Of a stretch of 64,000 bases of DNA, positions 28,062-37,379 are shown in pieces. The DNA is taken from NCBI GenBank assembly GCA_902749685.1, contig CACVKW010000605.1:62001-126000 (forward strand). Reading direction: 5' to 3'. Within the stretch, counting starts at the first letter, position 1. Each line of letters opens with the position of its first letter. The position numbers and the translations under genes are program-made. The DNA comes from Olavius sp. associated proteobacterium Delta 1 (GTDB lineage: Bacteria; Desulfobacterota; Desulfobacteria; Desulfobacterales; JAFDCJ01). The notes below the pieces were generated by a model that had not been told where the DNA came from, ran no database searches, and worked only from the letters and a program-made list of their open reading frames with translations.

Positions 28062-28583
28062 ATGATGTCCGACAACAATAAAGCGCAGAAAAAGTTCGAA
28101 GAAGGCATGGCGGATTTTGTAAACCGTAAATATGGACAAAGCATCGAACACTTGTCCCAGGCCGTTGAACTGGATCCTGCATTTACGCTTGCCTTCAAAA
28201 GCCGGGGCGCAGCTTACCTTAGACTGGAGCAAGCTGACGAAGCCATTGCCGACTTTAATACGGTGATTGGGATGGATTCCGGTAATGCCAGAGCCTACCA
28301 TTTGCGCGGCCTGGCTTACGAGAAAATCGGGGAGAATGATAAAGCGCTGCATGACTTTGACAGAGCCCTTGAATTGAAATCTGATTACGGCGCGGTGTAT
28401 TACAGCCGGGCCAGTTTGAACAACAAAATGGGACACACAGAACAGGCAACGGAAGATATCCGGATGGTAACTCAATTGACGGAAGTCAATATTGAAACCT
28501 TTACCAATGCTAACAATGTCTGGCGTTCGCAACAATTGCAGCTCGAATCCATCTATAATGATGATCTTACCATGGAAAGGTGA
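28062..28583 (+). CDS. Tetratricopeptide repeat protein
   Basis: 173 aa made of about four TPR units, for example YGQSIEHLSQAVELDPAFTL, EQADEAIADFNTVIGMDSG and ENDKALHDFDRALELKSDYG. No signal peptide or membrane segment is visible, so it is probably a cytoplasmic protein-protein interaction module. GGAGG at 28053 serves the ATG at 28062 or the adjacent ATG at 28065. It is convergent with the SeqA-like gene. No partner can be deduced. Confidence 0.82.
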   Translation: MMSDNNKAQKKFEEGMADFVNRKYGQSIEHLSQAVELDPAFTLAFKSRGAAYLRLEQADEAIADFNTVIGMDSGNARAYHLRGLAYEKIGENDKALHDFDRALELKSDYGAVYYSRASLNNKMGHTEQATEDIRMVTQLTEVNIETFTNANNVWRSQQLQLESIYNDDLTMER

Positions 28584-28697
28584 TCCCGGGACGCAGAATC
28601 TGTCGCGGACAGCGTCAAGGGGAAATTTAAACCTGTTGTTTCAGAAGATGTTCCCAAACCGGTTTCAGGCGCCAACGAGGTATTGACAAACGTATCG

Positions 28698-29207
28698 TCA
28701 TTCAAGGGCGAGTTCCGTATCCTGGATTTCGGGTACGGTGTAGTTCGCGTCATCAGCATCCGACAACATGCTGTCAAAATACATTTCTATTATCCCTCTA
28801 TGGACTGCAAACTTGCTTGTTAGTAGATCTTTAAAGCTGTTAAATTCGGGTTCAGTCAATAATTCATCGATTTCGTGAGCCCGTTTCCCCAGCTGCCGGC
28901 AATATTTGTCGGTGATGGTTTGAGGGGCGGTACCGCGCTTTTTTGCCACACGATTGGTGGCCTGGGTGCGGGTGCAGCCGTTGACTTCCATTTCATAAAC
29001 AACCTCAAGAATCTGTGACAGTGACTTTGGCAACCCTTCAACACTGACAGCTGGTATTGAATATAAGGGGGCAACTTCCTCCTTTGTTTCCCCCTTGGCG
29101 AACAGGAGTCGTTTTAACACTGAATTGGGTGTATCAACAAAAGGTTCGGCATTCTGTTGTAATAACTGCCAAATTTTCTCTTCAATTTCGATCGAATACA
29201 TTTTCAT
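28698..29207 (-). CDS. SeqA-N-terminal-like DNA-binding protein, function unknown
   Basis: 169 aa from the ATG at 29207, chosen because GGAGG lies 8 bases upstream of it. The first 35 residues (YSIEIEEKIWQLLQQNAEPF, then TPNSVLKRLLF) have the ribbon-helix-helix pattern of the SeqA N-terminal oligomerisation domain. The middle (GCTRTQATNRVAKKRGTAPQ, then TITDKYCRQLG) looks like a helix-turn-helix. The tail is acidic. The genuine SeqA methyl-GATC-binding domain is not recognisable, so this should not be called seqA. Similar small proteins occur as antitoxin-like or restriction-associated regulators, but no toxin or restriction gene is adjacent. Confidence 0.6.
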   Translation of the reverse strand: MKMYSIEIEEKIWQLLQQNAEPFVDTPNSVLKRLLFAKGETKEEVAPLYSIPAVSVEGLPKSLSQILEVVYEMEVNGCTRTQATNRVAKKRGTAPQTITDKYCRQLGKRAHEIDELLTEPEFNSFKDLLTSKFAVHRGIIEMYFDSMLSDADDANYTVPEIQDTELALE

Positions 29208-29565
29208 GGGGTAGACCTCCATTTGCACTAGCTTACATCTGATTATACGAAAGTTTTTCTAGGAACGCAAGTAAATCCTATCGGAATCAGACTCATGCAG
29301 TGGAAGAGTGGACTAGTCGGAATAATTCAGTTCAGCAGCCGGTTGAAGTGATTGATGGCAAGTGAAACTAGTTGCGCCTGCTATAGCGGGCCGCCCGTTA
29401 TATATAGCCGGCCCTGTTTTGAAAGCCATCCTGAAGGAGGGGCGCGTGATCGATGCTAGGAAAAACTTCGAATGAACTAGCCCCTTGTTTATTGCTTCGG
29501 GGTATAGTGAACTACCCCCCCCTCGCAGGCGCTTCAGCAGGACCAAATCGAATCCAATATGCAAA
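29208..29565. other. Spacer, no gene seen
   Basis: 358 bp between the SeqA-like and FHA genes. It contains a C-run (29516-29522) and short GC-rich inverted fragments, but no convincing open frame or RNA. Confidence 0.4.
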
Positions 29566-29910
29566 TTAAGGTTTGATTCTGATGGTCGCTTCTGCAAAGC
29601 TCCTGGGAGCATTTCGATCATCCTGGTGAATGGATATATAGAGGTTGTGTTTACCAATCGTTACGACGTCATTACCGCTTAGTTTGGCCGTGATGATGCT
29701 TTCGTTATTCATTAAGGTACCATTGGTGCTTTTAAGATCTTCTATAATGTATTCCCCATTACGCCGAAAAATCCTGGCATGCTTTTTTGAGGCTCCCAGG
29801 TTATTGATATGAATATCACTGTTTTCATTACGGCCAATGGAAATTTCCGATTTATCCGTTTCCAGGGTCTTAAGCTCCTTGTCTTTTAATTTCAATGAAA
29901 TTTTGAGCAT
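29566..29910 (-). CDS. FHA domain protein
   Basis: 114 aa from the ATG at 29910, which has GGAGG just upstream. Practically the whole protein is one forkhead-associated domain: ISIGRNENSDIHINN (GR and S for phosphothreonine binding), SKKHARIF (SxxH), and STNGTLMNN (TNG). Such domains bind phosphothreonine peptides. The Ser/Thr kinase gene starts 2.9 kb away and ends 402 bp downstream on the same strand, so FHA reads into the kinase direction and may report on its phosphorylation. That link is an inference. Confidence 0.85.
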   Translation of the reverse strand: MLKISLKLKDKELKTLETDKSEISIGRNENSDIHINNLGASKKHARIFRRNGEYIIEDLKSTNGTLMNNESIITAKLSGNDVVTIGKHNLYISIHQDDRNAPRSFAEATIRIKP

Positions 29911-30311
29911 GGCTGCCTCCATTTAATAAAGATTTTAACTACTTGCACAATGATGAATACAGGTTTAATTCGTATGAAAAATGAGTCTCGCGCCCGTTAA
30001 AGATCTGTAGGATCTATCCTGCCTTGCCGCGGGGAGTATCGCGCGCGGAACAGGATACCAGATCGGCTTTGGTTATTACTATCGGTACATACGGGCAAGA
30101 TCTTTACCTCTTTTTTGCCCGAACAAACACTCAATCCGGCTTGAGTCGCCGAGTTGTCATTTTAATGATAAGTATTTGATATGAATTGAAAAAATTTTGA
30201 GGAATGTGGGAGGTAATTAGCTTAATCCAATAATAAAAGCTTGGTTTTTGGGGCCGGATTAAAGATAATCCGGAGGCGGACCGCTAGCGTGGTGCCGGGT
30301 TCTTTACTGCG
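29911..30311. other. Spacer with a small hairpin downstream of the kinase gene
   Basis: The region is 400 bp. CCGGATTA (30254-30261) pairs with TAATCCGG (30266-30273) around a 4-base loop, about 40 bp after the stop of the minus-strand kinase gene. It lacks a T-run, so a terminator role is uncertain. The remainder shows no gene; GGAGGCGGACCG nearby resembles other spacer repeats of the window. Confidence 0.45.
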
Positions 30312-32840
30312 TCAGTTTATCGTGTCCAGGCAAATTTGCATATCTTTGATGACCTGAGAAGCGGATTGATACCGTTTAGAAACCCCTTTGGCCAGCAGGC
30401 GTTCGACAACTTCAACACAGCATGCTGGTGTTTTGGGGGCGATCTCATTGAGCGGCACGTATTCAGTGTTGGATACGGCATACAGCAGCGCCGTCATACT
30501 ATCACCTTTAAACGGCCGGGCACCGGTCAACAACTCATAAAAAACCACTCCGAGAGAAAATAGATCCGATCGGCCGTCCACTTTTTTACCGGCAACCTGT
30601 TCGGGTGACATGTAATTTGGGGTGCCGAATATGATACCGGTCTGGGTTTTTGATGAAGTAATAACCCGTGCGATGCCAAAATCGGCCACTTTAACCTGAT
30701 CATCATCCAAAAGGAGAATATTGGCCGGTTTAATGTCGCGGTGCACGACTTGCTGGCTGTGGGCATATCCCAGGGCTTCGGCGACTGCGCTGACCATCTT
30801 GAAAACCCGCTTTAACGGCAGCAAATTTTCTTTCTGACAATAGTGGGTCAACTCTTTACCCTTGAGCAATTCCATCGCGATATAAGCCATGTCATGATCC
30901 TCGCCCATATCATAGATCGTCACGATATTCGGATGGGAAAGCTTTCCGGCGGCTTCGGCCTCCCGAAAAAAGCGTGCTTTGATATCGCTTAATTCGTCGG
31001 GTGCAATATCCACGTAATTGATGGTTTTGACGGCGACTTCGCGATTGATATTCGGATCTTTGCCCAGGTAAACGATACCCATGGCGCCCTGTCCGAGTTC
31101 CTGCAAGATTTCATACCTTCCCAAGGTGGGTTTGGTATCACCGTTTTGCAATAAAAAGGAGGCTTCCCTCTTGGCAGCTGCGACGGTCATTGCCATCGTA
31201 TTATCCAGTGTAATCAGTCTTTTTATGCGGTCATTGACATCTTTAAAGGAGCCGGCCTTCATAATGTGGCGGTAGACGGACAGGGCCTTGTTGTTCATCC
31301 GCTTGCGTTCAAAGTCCAATCCTAGATTGTACAGAAGCTTTTGTACGGCTTTGTCTCCCACCGGACACTTTAAAAACTTCTCATAGGCCATGTCCAGCAT
31401 GCCCTGGCCTTGCAATGCCAATCCCAGGCTCTTGTTCAATTCAACGTTTTCACCCTGGCTTTCAGCCATATAGCGCCGGCGGTTGGCCAGGGCAAAACCA
31501 ATAGCCGAAAGGATGACCGGCGCCAGAACCTTAATCCAGATACCATTGCTGAGAAATAAAATGACGCTGGCGCCGACCCAGGTGAGCAAAAATATGCCCA
31601 GAATCATCGCTCCAATCCGCGGCGTGACTCTGGGAATGACAAATAAGAGAAAAAAACCGAAGTACAATAAGGCCAGGATTTCCAGGAAAAAGACCCAGGA
31701 AGGGCGAGAAATAAATTTGGCATTAATTATATTTTCCACTGCGGCGGCTTCTATTTCAAGACCGGAGACATTTGATCCGGTCGGGGTAATATAATGTTGT
31801 GATAGCCCTTCGGCCGTCACGCCGAGCAGGACGACTTGCTTGCGAAAAGTTTTCGCATCGACCTTGCCGTCGATAACGTCAACAAATGATATTTGCTGAA
31901 TGTTGGCTTCTTGACCGCTGTAATCGATTAACATCCGATGGTTTTTTTCGGTGGGAATTTGCAAATGCCTGAGGACTATTTTGTCCTGTCCAATCATGAT
32001 TTCCTTTAACCGTCCGCCGTTATATTTTCTGGCCACCTGTAACGCAAAGGATACGAAATCCCTATCCTGATAGGTAATCAACAGGGGTATATTGCGGACG
32101 GTGCCGTCCTTATCGCCAATCAGATTGATGTGCCCCAGGGCGCCGGCCTTCTTCGATAGATCGTGATAAGGTTCGGTGATTCGGCTGGCCTGTATTCTGT
32201 GATTATTGAATACGCCGCGAAGACGATTTGAGTCCACAGACAAAGCGTTTTGCGCCTGTGGGACGCTGTTGATTTCAATGGAATTTAATATCAGCCAATC
32301 TGATAATTTAACAGAGCTGCCGTCCCCGGGGCTGCCGAGGGTAAATCGCAGTGGCAGCACCACATTGCGGGCGGAGCGTACAGCAGAAATAAGTCTGGCA
32401 TCATGATTTAACCGTTTGCCGGCTTCATCGAAGATGCTGTCGATTTTTGTTGTGGTTTTGCGTCCTGACTTAGACGGTTTGTTGTTCAACATTTCTTTGA
32501 TGTATTCTAATTCCTGCAACCCGGGGTTTACCTCTCTGGTGGGGTATAGCAGCGAAATACCCATCGTCTGGACGCCATATTCCGATAGCAGTTTAACCAT
32601 TTTGGCGAGGTAGGATCGGGGCCAGGGCCAACTGCCAAGCTGTTGGATGCTTTGATCGTCTATTGCCAAAACCACCACCTGGGTGTCGGCTTTGCGCTGA
32701 CGCAGCCGGGTCATCGAGTCGTACACCTTAAGTTCCAGAGGTTGCAGTATATCGAAATCAAACAGGATATTGCTCAGTATTGCCGCAATTGTCGCTGCAA
32801 CCAGCAGAAGGGTTGAAAAATGTAGTTTTTTTAGTAGCAT
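30312..32840 (-). CDS. CHASE2-domain transmembrane Ser/Thr protein kinase
   Basis: 842 aa. An N-terminal membrane helix (about residues 9-28) is followed by an extracytoplasmic CHASE2 sensor (about 30-370; VVVLAIDDQSIQQLGSWPWP). Two to three membrane helices follow (about 383-453), then a linker, then a Hanks-type kinase (574-838). The kinase is complete: glycine loop LGQGAMGIVYLG, Lys605 in VAVKTI, HRDIKPANILL with Asp702, DFG at 720-722, and SPEQVAGKKVDGRSDLFSLG. It probably senses periplasmic signals. CHASE2 fused to a Ser/Thr kinase rather than to a cyclase or histidine kinase is a known arrangement. The FHA gene downstream is a candidate effector. Confidence 0.9.
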   Translation of the reverse strand: MLLKKLHFSTLLLVAATIAAILSNILFDFDILQPLELKVYDSMTRLRQRKADTQVVVLAIDDQSIQQLGSWPWPRSYLAKMVKLLSEYGVQTMGISLLYPTREVNPGLQELEYIKEMLNNKPSKSGRKTTTKIDSIFDEAGKRLNHDARLISAVRSARNVVLPLRFTLGSPGDGSSVKLSDWLILNSIEINSVPQAQNALSVDSNRLRGVFNNHRIQASRITEPYHDLSKKAGALGHINLIGDKDGTVRNIPLLITYQDRDFVSFALQVARKYNGGRLKEIMIGQDKIVLRHLQIPTEKNHRMLIDYSGQEANIQQISFVDVIDGKVDAKTFRKQVVLLGVTAEGLSQHYITPTGSNVSGLEIEAAAVENIINAKFISRPSWVFFLEILALLYFGFFLLFVIPRVTPRIGAMILGIFLLTWVGASVILFLSNGIWIKVLAPVILSAIGFALANRRRYMAESQGENVELNKSLGLALQGQGMLDMAYEKFLKCPVGDKAVQKLLYNLGLDFERKRMNNKALSVYRHIMKAGSFKDVNDRIKRLITLDNTMAMTVAAAKREASFLLQNGDTKPTLGRYEILQELGQGAMGIVYLGKDPNINREVAVKTINYVDIAPDELSDIKARFFREAEAAGKLSHPNIVTIYDMGEDHDMAYIAMELLKGKELTHYCQKENLLPLKRVFKMVSAVAEALGYAHSQQVVHRDIKPANILLLDDDQVKVADFGIARVITSSKTQTGIIFGTPNYMSPEQVAGKKVDGRSDLFSLGVVFYELLTGARPFKGDSMTALLYAVSNTEYVPLNEIAPKTPACCVEVVERLLAKGVSKRYQSASQVIKDMQICLDTIN

Positions 32841-33337
32841 TTAGAGTCTTAATTGTGAATTCAGGGTAATTTATGGCAAAACTAATTTGCCGCCAAGACA
32901 CAAATATAAGTATATACCAAATGTTTCGCTTTGTGTTTGCGTGCCTTTGCGGCAATTTGTTCTCTGCCCAAGGCGGATCCGGTATTGAATACATCCGATG
33001 AGCCTTTGGCGGGACAAAAAAAAACCGACCCACCTTATTCCCAAGACGACCCGGTCCGACGCGTTGCTTACCAATCCGGTTATCCAAAATCAAAGGCCTT
33101 GATGTATAATAAAAATTATAAAAAAAAACGGCGTTAGTGTCAATCTTGCTCCAGCCGAAACCAGCTCCAGCTTATATGTAAATATTTGAAATTTATTTTA
33201 ATAATTAAAATATATGAATATAAAAAACATTTTATTCTAACACCCGAAAATTGGTTTTCCCTCTCTTCGAGCAGCAGGCTCTACGAACCGGGAGCGGGGA
33301 CGGAATTGGGCCGGAAGCTGGGGCAGGAGTTCTGGCT
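32841..33337. other. Spacer containing a GCAAAG-type inverted repeat (32884-32962)
   Basis: AATTTGCCGCCAAGACACAAA (32884-32904) is mirrored imperfectly by TTTGTGTTTGCG...CCTTTGCGGCAATTT ending near 32958. This resembles the repeat at 15766-15840 in word content. Between 33110 and 33260 the DNA is very AT-rich. No gene is supported, and the short open frames here have no protein-like features. Confidence 0.5.
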
Positions 33338-34192
33338 CTACTGCCGCAGCCCGAATTCGAGACGCCATGATTTACCACCCTCATTAACGATCACATCTTC
33401 CGCGCGGATTTTTACCACCTGGTAACCATCCACCGATTCTCCTTCATGAACAATACGGCCGTTAATCACAGCCATCCGTCTGACTGCGTCATCCGACCAG
33501 GCCAGCGCCTGAAGTTTTAACTTGGAATCGGTCATACGATCGTAAGTCTCCCCAGATCGAGTTCGGGCCGGTTGTTTAGCTCTGGCCACGGGCCTAGCGG
33601 ATCTGGTGTCTTTTGGGGCTGGGGTTGTGGATTTTTTGGCGGGTGCCGCACCCGGGGGCAGCAAATCCTTCTTCAGTGGTTTTTTTACCCTCGAGTTTAA
33701 ACTCGCATCCGGGGCCCGCATGCCGGAGGACGTTTGGGATGGGGGAGTGGCGCTGTTTAAGCGCCGTTTACTGGATCTTGTACTGGTTTGAAATTTTTTG
33801 CCACTGCTACCAGGCACCACCTTTTTAGTCGGTGTTTTTGGCTGCCGGGTAACGGGCGGCGGCTTTATTGCAGGTTTAGAAGATGGGGCCGAAACTTTAG
33901 CCCGGTAGACGTTTGACCGGCTCGTGTTAGACCCTTCGCCGGCTGTTGGTGCCTCCGATGACACGATCGACATAATTTTCGCGATAATGAGCCTTCGCCG
34001 GGGCAATAGTATGCCTGTCACAACCGCAATCGCCAATAGCATTAGAAGCAGGTATAATATCCCGCGCCAGCGCTTACCGGTATTTGAATTGAGCACCTGC
34101 TTAGAAGCAATGGGTATTGGCAGTGATGGATGAGTTTGAGGTGGAGGTGAGTCCTCCTCTATTTTTTTCAAGGCTTTTAAAATTGAACTCAA
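33338..34192 (-). CDS. GspB-like type II secretion accessory protein
   Basis: About 284 aa. The N-terminus SSILKALKKIEE matches the usual 'M-S-x-I-L-x-A-L-x-K' start of GspB/ExeB-like proteins, pointing to a TTG start at 34192; longer in-frame starts to 34261 cannot be excluded. One transmembrane helix (ILYLLLMLLAIAVVTGILL) is followed by a Pro/Ser/Lys-rich periplasmic linker and the T2SSB domain (KLKLQALAWSDDAVRRMAVI, then VHEGESVDGYQVVKI). GspB works with GspA in moving the secretin through peptidoglycan. It lies 128 bp downstream of the gspA-like gene on the same strand. Confidence 0.8.
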   Translation of the reverse strand: MSSILKALKKIEEDSPPPQTHPSLPIPIASKQVLNSNTGKRWRGILYLLLMLLAIAVVTGILLPRRRLIIAKIMSIVSSEAPTAGEGSNTSRSNVYRAKVSAPSSKPAIKPPPVTRQPKTPTKKVVPGSSGKKFQTSTRSSKRRLNSATPPSQTSSGMRAPDASLNSRVKKPLKKDLLPPGAAPAKKSTTPAPKDTRSARPVARAKQPARTRSGETYDRMTDSKLKLQALAWSDDAVRRMAVINGRIVHEGESVDGYQVVKIRAEDVIVNEGGKSWRLEFGLRQ

Positions 34193-34320
34193 TTGCTTTT
34201 TCCCTATACCTGAATTATGCACGTATTCTAACCAACACTGAATAAAAGTGAATATCCGCAATTTAACCGAAACGAAGGTTGCTGTAAAAAATTCAGGTAT
34301 CCGTTATTTTTGAGGGCGGA

Positions 34321-36231
34321 TTAATTAGTCAAACGGGGCATCTCAAAAGATTCTTTTTCCTGATACAGGATCATTTTGGTCAAAGGACCCACGAAGCCAT
34401 CAACGGGTATGCCGTATTTGGCCTGCACTTCTTCAATGGCCTGGCGCGTCCAGTTATCGTATTCGTCGTTTATCTCGACGTCACTGAAGCCCAGTTCGTG
34501 CAACAACAACTTGAGCGTGATAATGGAATCTTTATTGGAACGCTTTGGTATAATTCCCCAGATGGATAGAAAGTTTTTCCAGGGCAGATAGGCAACGCCG
34601 GACCAGTATAAATATATCTGATCGGCATCCGCTGCCACCACTTTGTTTTCATCAGGGCTGTTGAAGATAAAATTACGACCTTCTATCTTGCTGAGAGTTA
34701 GATAACCGGGCTCTTCGCCGCCTGTTGGAAATAGCTCCAGGATCGCCGGCAGATTCAGGCGTTTTAGCATTTCCAGGGACGTCTCGATCCGGTGCATAAA
34801 CACGCCTTTGGGTTTGGTCGTCAACCGAAAAAAGGCCTGATCATCATCCAGGCTGTTCAGGTAGGGTTGAACTTCAATGGGGGTCTGCCATAAATCCATC
34901 GCAACCTGAAGCGCCAAATAGCGGGAGGCTCGGATGTCCATGGCTGTAAGGTAGTCCGCCAATTTTATGGTCTCACTGCGGTCCGGCTCCTGCGCGTAGT
35001 CCTCTGCTTCCTGTTGGGAAGCCGACGAGGCAAGTATAGTCTCATCGGAAAATTCAGTATCGTAATTTTGGGGAATTGACATCTTTGTATCTTTGGCAGC
35101 GCGCAAATCAGATTTATCAACCGGGTTTAGATCAGCTTCGCCGGATGCCGTTAAAGTAGAATCATCGGCATCGTCCTGATGGGAATCTTCGGATGCAACC
35201 AGACCGTCATCTTGGACACCACTGGGATCAGATGCTGCGGTAGGCTTTAATACCGGTTCTTCAGGGGCTTTGGCTTCTATTTGCCGGTTTTGCATCTGGT
35301 TGAACCATGATTGGATGCCTTGTCCCAGCGGCTGGTGAAAAATTGCAGCAGCCAAAATGGCGAATGCCGCACCGCAAAGGGCTGTTATCTTTTTCCAATC
35401 CAGTAGAACAAAATTTCGGGAGGCACCTCTGCTTTTTAGCTCCTTGATGGAATCGCGAGCGATTTTTCCAGTAATGCTAGTCTTGCTCAGGCCGAAAGCC
35501 GTCAGCAATACCCGGTCGCAGACAATATTAATGACCCGCGGGATTCCTCGTGAGTATTTATATATGGGGCGGTAGGCAGCACGATCGAATTTAAGGCCGG
35601 ATTTCTGTGAGGCTATATCTATACGATATTGGATATAATCGACACATTCTTTAGGAGTCAGGGGGCTGAGATGGTATCGTAAAGTAATGCGCTGGCCGAG
35701 TTGTCTAAGCTCATGGGAATCCAGGATGTCGCTTAGCTCCGGCTGTCCGACCAGAATAATTTGCAGCAGTTTCTCCTTGCTGGTTTCCAGATTCGACAAT
35801 AATCTTAACTGTTCCAGCACATTATTGCTCAGGTTCTGGGCTTCATCAATTAGCAGAATGACCTTCTTGCGGCGGGTCTTTTGAAGGATGAGAAAGTTGT
35901 TTAAATTATCAATTAAATTTTTGGTATTGTCGGTATTATATCTAATTCCCAGCTCATCATTGATGGTTTTAATGAGCTGACGGGGACCCAGCTTGGGATT
36001 GAAAATATAAGCCGCGACGGCATCGTCATCCAGGTTTTCAAGAAAAGCACGGCAAAGCGTGGTTTTACCGGTTCCGACCTCGCCCGTAATTTCTACAAAA
36101 CCGTCACCTTGAGACAGGGCATAATTCAGGTGGGCCAAGGCTTCCTCGTGGCTTTTGCTCAGGAAGAGGTAGTCCGGATTTGGAACCAGTTTAAAGGGTT
36201 TTTCTTTGAAACCGAAAAAGTTTTCGTACAT
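34321..36231 (-). CDS. GspA/ExeA-like AAA ATPase with peptidoglycan-binding domain
   Basis: 636 aa. The N-terminal AAA domain has the ExeA start (FGFKEKPFKLVPNPDYLFLS), Walker A TGEVGTGKTT (49-58) and Walker B VILLIDEAQNL (124-134). A transmembrane helix lies near residues 280-300, followed by an acidic low-complexity linker and a C39-peptidase-like region (about 425-560). A C-terminal peptidoglycan-binding fold follows (YGIPVDGFVGPLTKMILY). The family couples ATP hydrolysis in the cytoplasm to cell-wall remodelling for secretin assembly. No other gsp genes are in the window. Confidence 0.87.
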   Translation of the reverse strand: MYENFFGFKEKPFKLVPNPDYLFLSKSHEEALAHLNYALSQGDGFVEITGEVGTGKTTLCRAFLENLDDDAVAAYIFNPKLGPRQLIKTINDELGIRYNTDNTKNLIDNLNNFLILQKTRRKKVILLIDEAQNLSNNVLEQLRLLSNLETSKEKLLQIILVGQPELSDILDSHELRQLGQRITLRYHLSPLTPKECVDYIQYRIDIASQKSGLKFDRAAYRPIYKYSRGIPRVINIVCDRVLLTAFGLSKTSITGKIARDSIKELKSRGASRNFVLLDWKKITALCGAAFAILAAAIFHQPLGQGIQSWFNQMQNRQIEAKAPEEPVLKPTAASDPSGVQDDGLVASEDSHQDDADDSTLTASGEADLNPVDKSDLRAAKDTKMSIPQNYDTEFSDETILASSASQQEAEDYAQEPDRSETIKLADYLTAMDIRASRYLALQVAMDLWQTPIEVQPYLNSLDDDQAFFRLTTKPKGVFMHRIETSLEMLKRLNLPAILELFPTGGEEPGYLTLSKIEGRNFIFNSPDENKVVAADADQIYLYWSGVAYLPWKNFLSIWGIIPKRSNKDSIITLKLLLHELGFSDVEINDEYDNWTRQAIEEVQAKYGIPVDGFVGPLTKMILYQEKESFEMPRLTN

Positions 36232-36272
36232 GTTAACATATTAAAAAAATTGCAGTTCTGTGTCAAGTCGGA

Positions 36273-37358
36273 TTAATTTTTCAGATAGGTATTTAAAATG
36301 CGATGTCTTTCGTCTTGCGTGCCCCGGGCCAGTTCACGGCAGGCCTTGTAAAACTGATTCAGATTTCCATCGTTTTCCGCCAGCATTTTATGGAAGGCCG
36401 GCACAAAATCATGGTATGCGGCGACACTGCCTATTTTAGCATTGTTAAGGGAAGCATTCATCCAATTATCATAGACCGACAAACCGTTTTTGTCAGTTTT
36501 CAAACGGTCGAATTCATCAAGCAGCTCTGAAAAAATAGATGCTTTTTGTTCTCTTTTATCCATCGCGGATGCATCCGATTGATACAGTGTTTTAAGTATC
36601 TGGCGGTAGTGCATGATCAATTGGATAAATTGCTGTTGACGGCGGTAGCTCCTCAGATGGTTCTCGTACAGGTGGGATGCCTGCGTATTCACCTGCCACC
36701 TTTTGAGCCCTTCCTGTTCCACTGCAGTGGCAAAACTTTCGTTAAACGCGGTGTCACCTTTCACATAAAGTACCTGGTGGGCAAGTTCGTGGAAGATCAG
36801 TGCGGCCGATTGTCCCTCGGAATATTGTATAATGGTGCTTAGTACCGGATCATCAAACCAGCCCAGCGTAGAATAAGCCGTCACCCCGGCAACATAGACT
36901 TCATACCCCTGGCTGGTCAGTCCATCGGCATATTGGCGGGCATTTTTTTCTGAAAAATAGCCGCGGTATGCTGCGCATCCCACCACCGGGTAACACCAGG
37001 TTTTGGCTGTCAGAGAGAATTCCGGGGCGGCAAATACATTCCAGACCACATAAGGCCGGTTGAGATCCACATAGGTCAGGTAGTGGTTTTTTACCGGAAG
37101 CTGGAGTTCGTTTTCAGCAAATTGCCGCACGGCTAGTATATGTGCTAGCCTGTCCCGCAGAAATTCCGGCGATTCAGGATCTGCCATAATTTCAGATATT
37201 GGCTGCCGCCTTTCAAGGATGCTATACTGGCCCTGGATTGCCTGGCTATAGTAACGCACGGATTCGCAGCCGCATAATGCGATCGCAAGTAGGGCAAAGC
37301 CAGATAGCACGATATATTTTTTAATCTGATCCACTATAATTTTAGGCAATTTAGGCAT
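36273..37358 (-). CDS. Lipoprotein zinc aminopeptidase (PF10023/COG4324 family)
   Basis: 361 aa. The hydrophobic N-terminus ends in a lipobox-like LCGC (Cys31). The zinc-peptidase motif HELAHQ (His190, Glu191, His194) is followed by NESFATAVE, which supplies the third ligand. The segment YFSEKNARQYADGLTSQGYE is typical of the predicted-aminopeptidase family. It probably acts in the periplasm, anchored to a membrane. It lies 41 bp upstream of the gspA-like gene and 21 bp downstream of the HD-GYP gene, so an operon is likely. The substrate is unknown. Confidence 0.82.
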   Translation of the reverse strand: MPKLPKIIVDQIKKYIVLSGFALLAIALCGCESVRYYSQAIQGQYSILERRQPISEIMADPESPEFLRDRLAHILAVRQFAENELQLPVKNHYLTYVDLNRPYVVWNVFAAPEFSLTAKTWCYPVVGCAAYRGYFSEKNARQYADGLTSQGYEVYVAGVTAYSTLGWFDDPVLSTIIQYSEGQSAALIFHELAHQVLYVKGDTAFNESFATAVEQEGLKRWQVNTQASHLYENHLRSYRRQQQFIQLIMHYRQILKTLYQSDASAMDKREQKASIFSELLDEFDRLKTDKNGLSVYDNWMNASLNNAKIGSVAAYHDFVPAFHKMLAENDGNLNQFYKACRELARGTQDERHRILNTYLKN

Positions 37359-37379
37359 TTTGAATTTTAGGCATTTCCT

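Noticed and set aside
28698..29207. Calling this gene seqA
   Set aside because: Only the N-terminal oligomerisation pattern fits; the methyl-GATC-binding domain is not recognisable.
33186..33425. Plus-strand 79-codon frame upstream of the GspB-like stop
   Set aside because: AT-rich start then antisense to the GspB-like gene; no similarity or ribosome-binding site.
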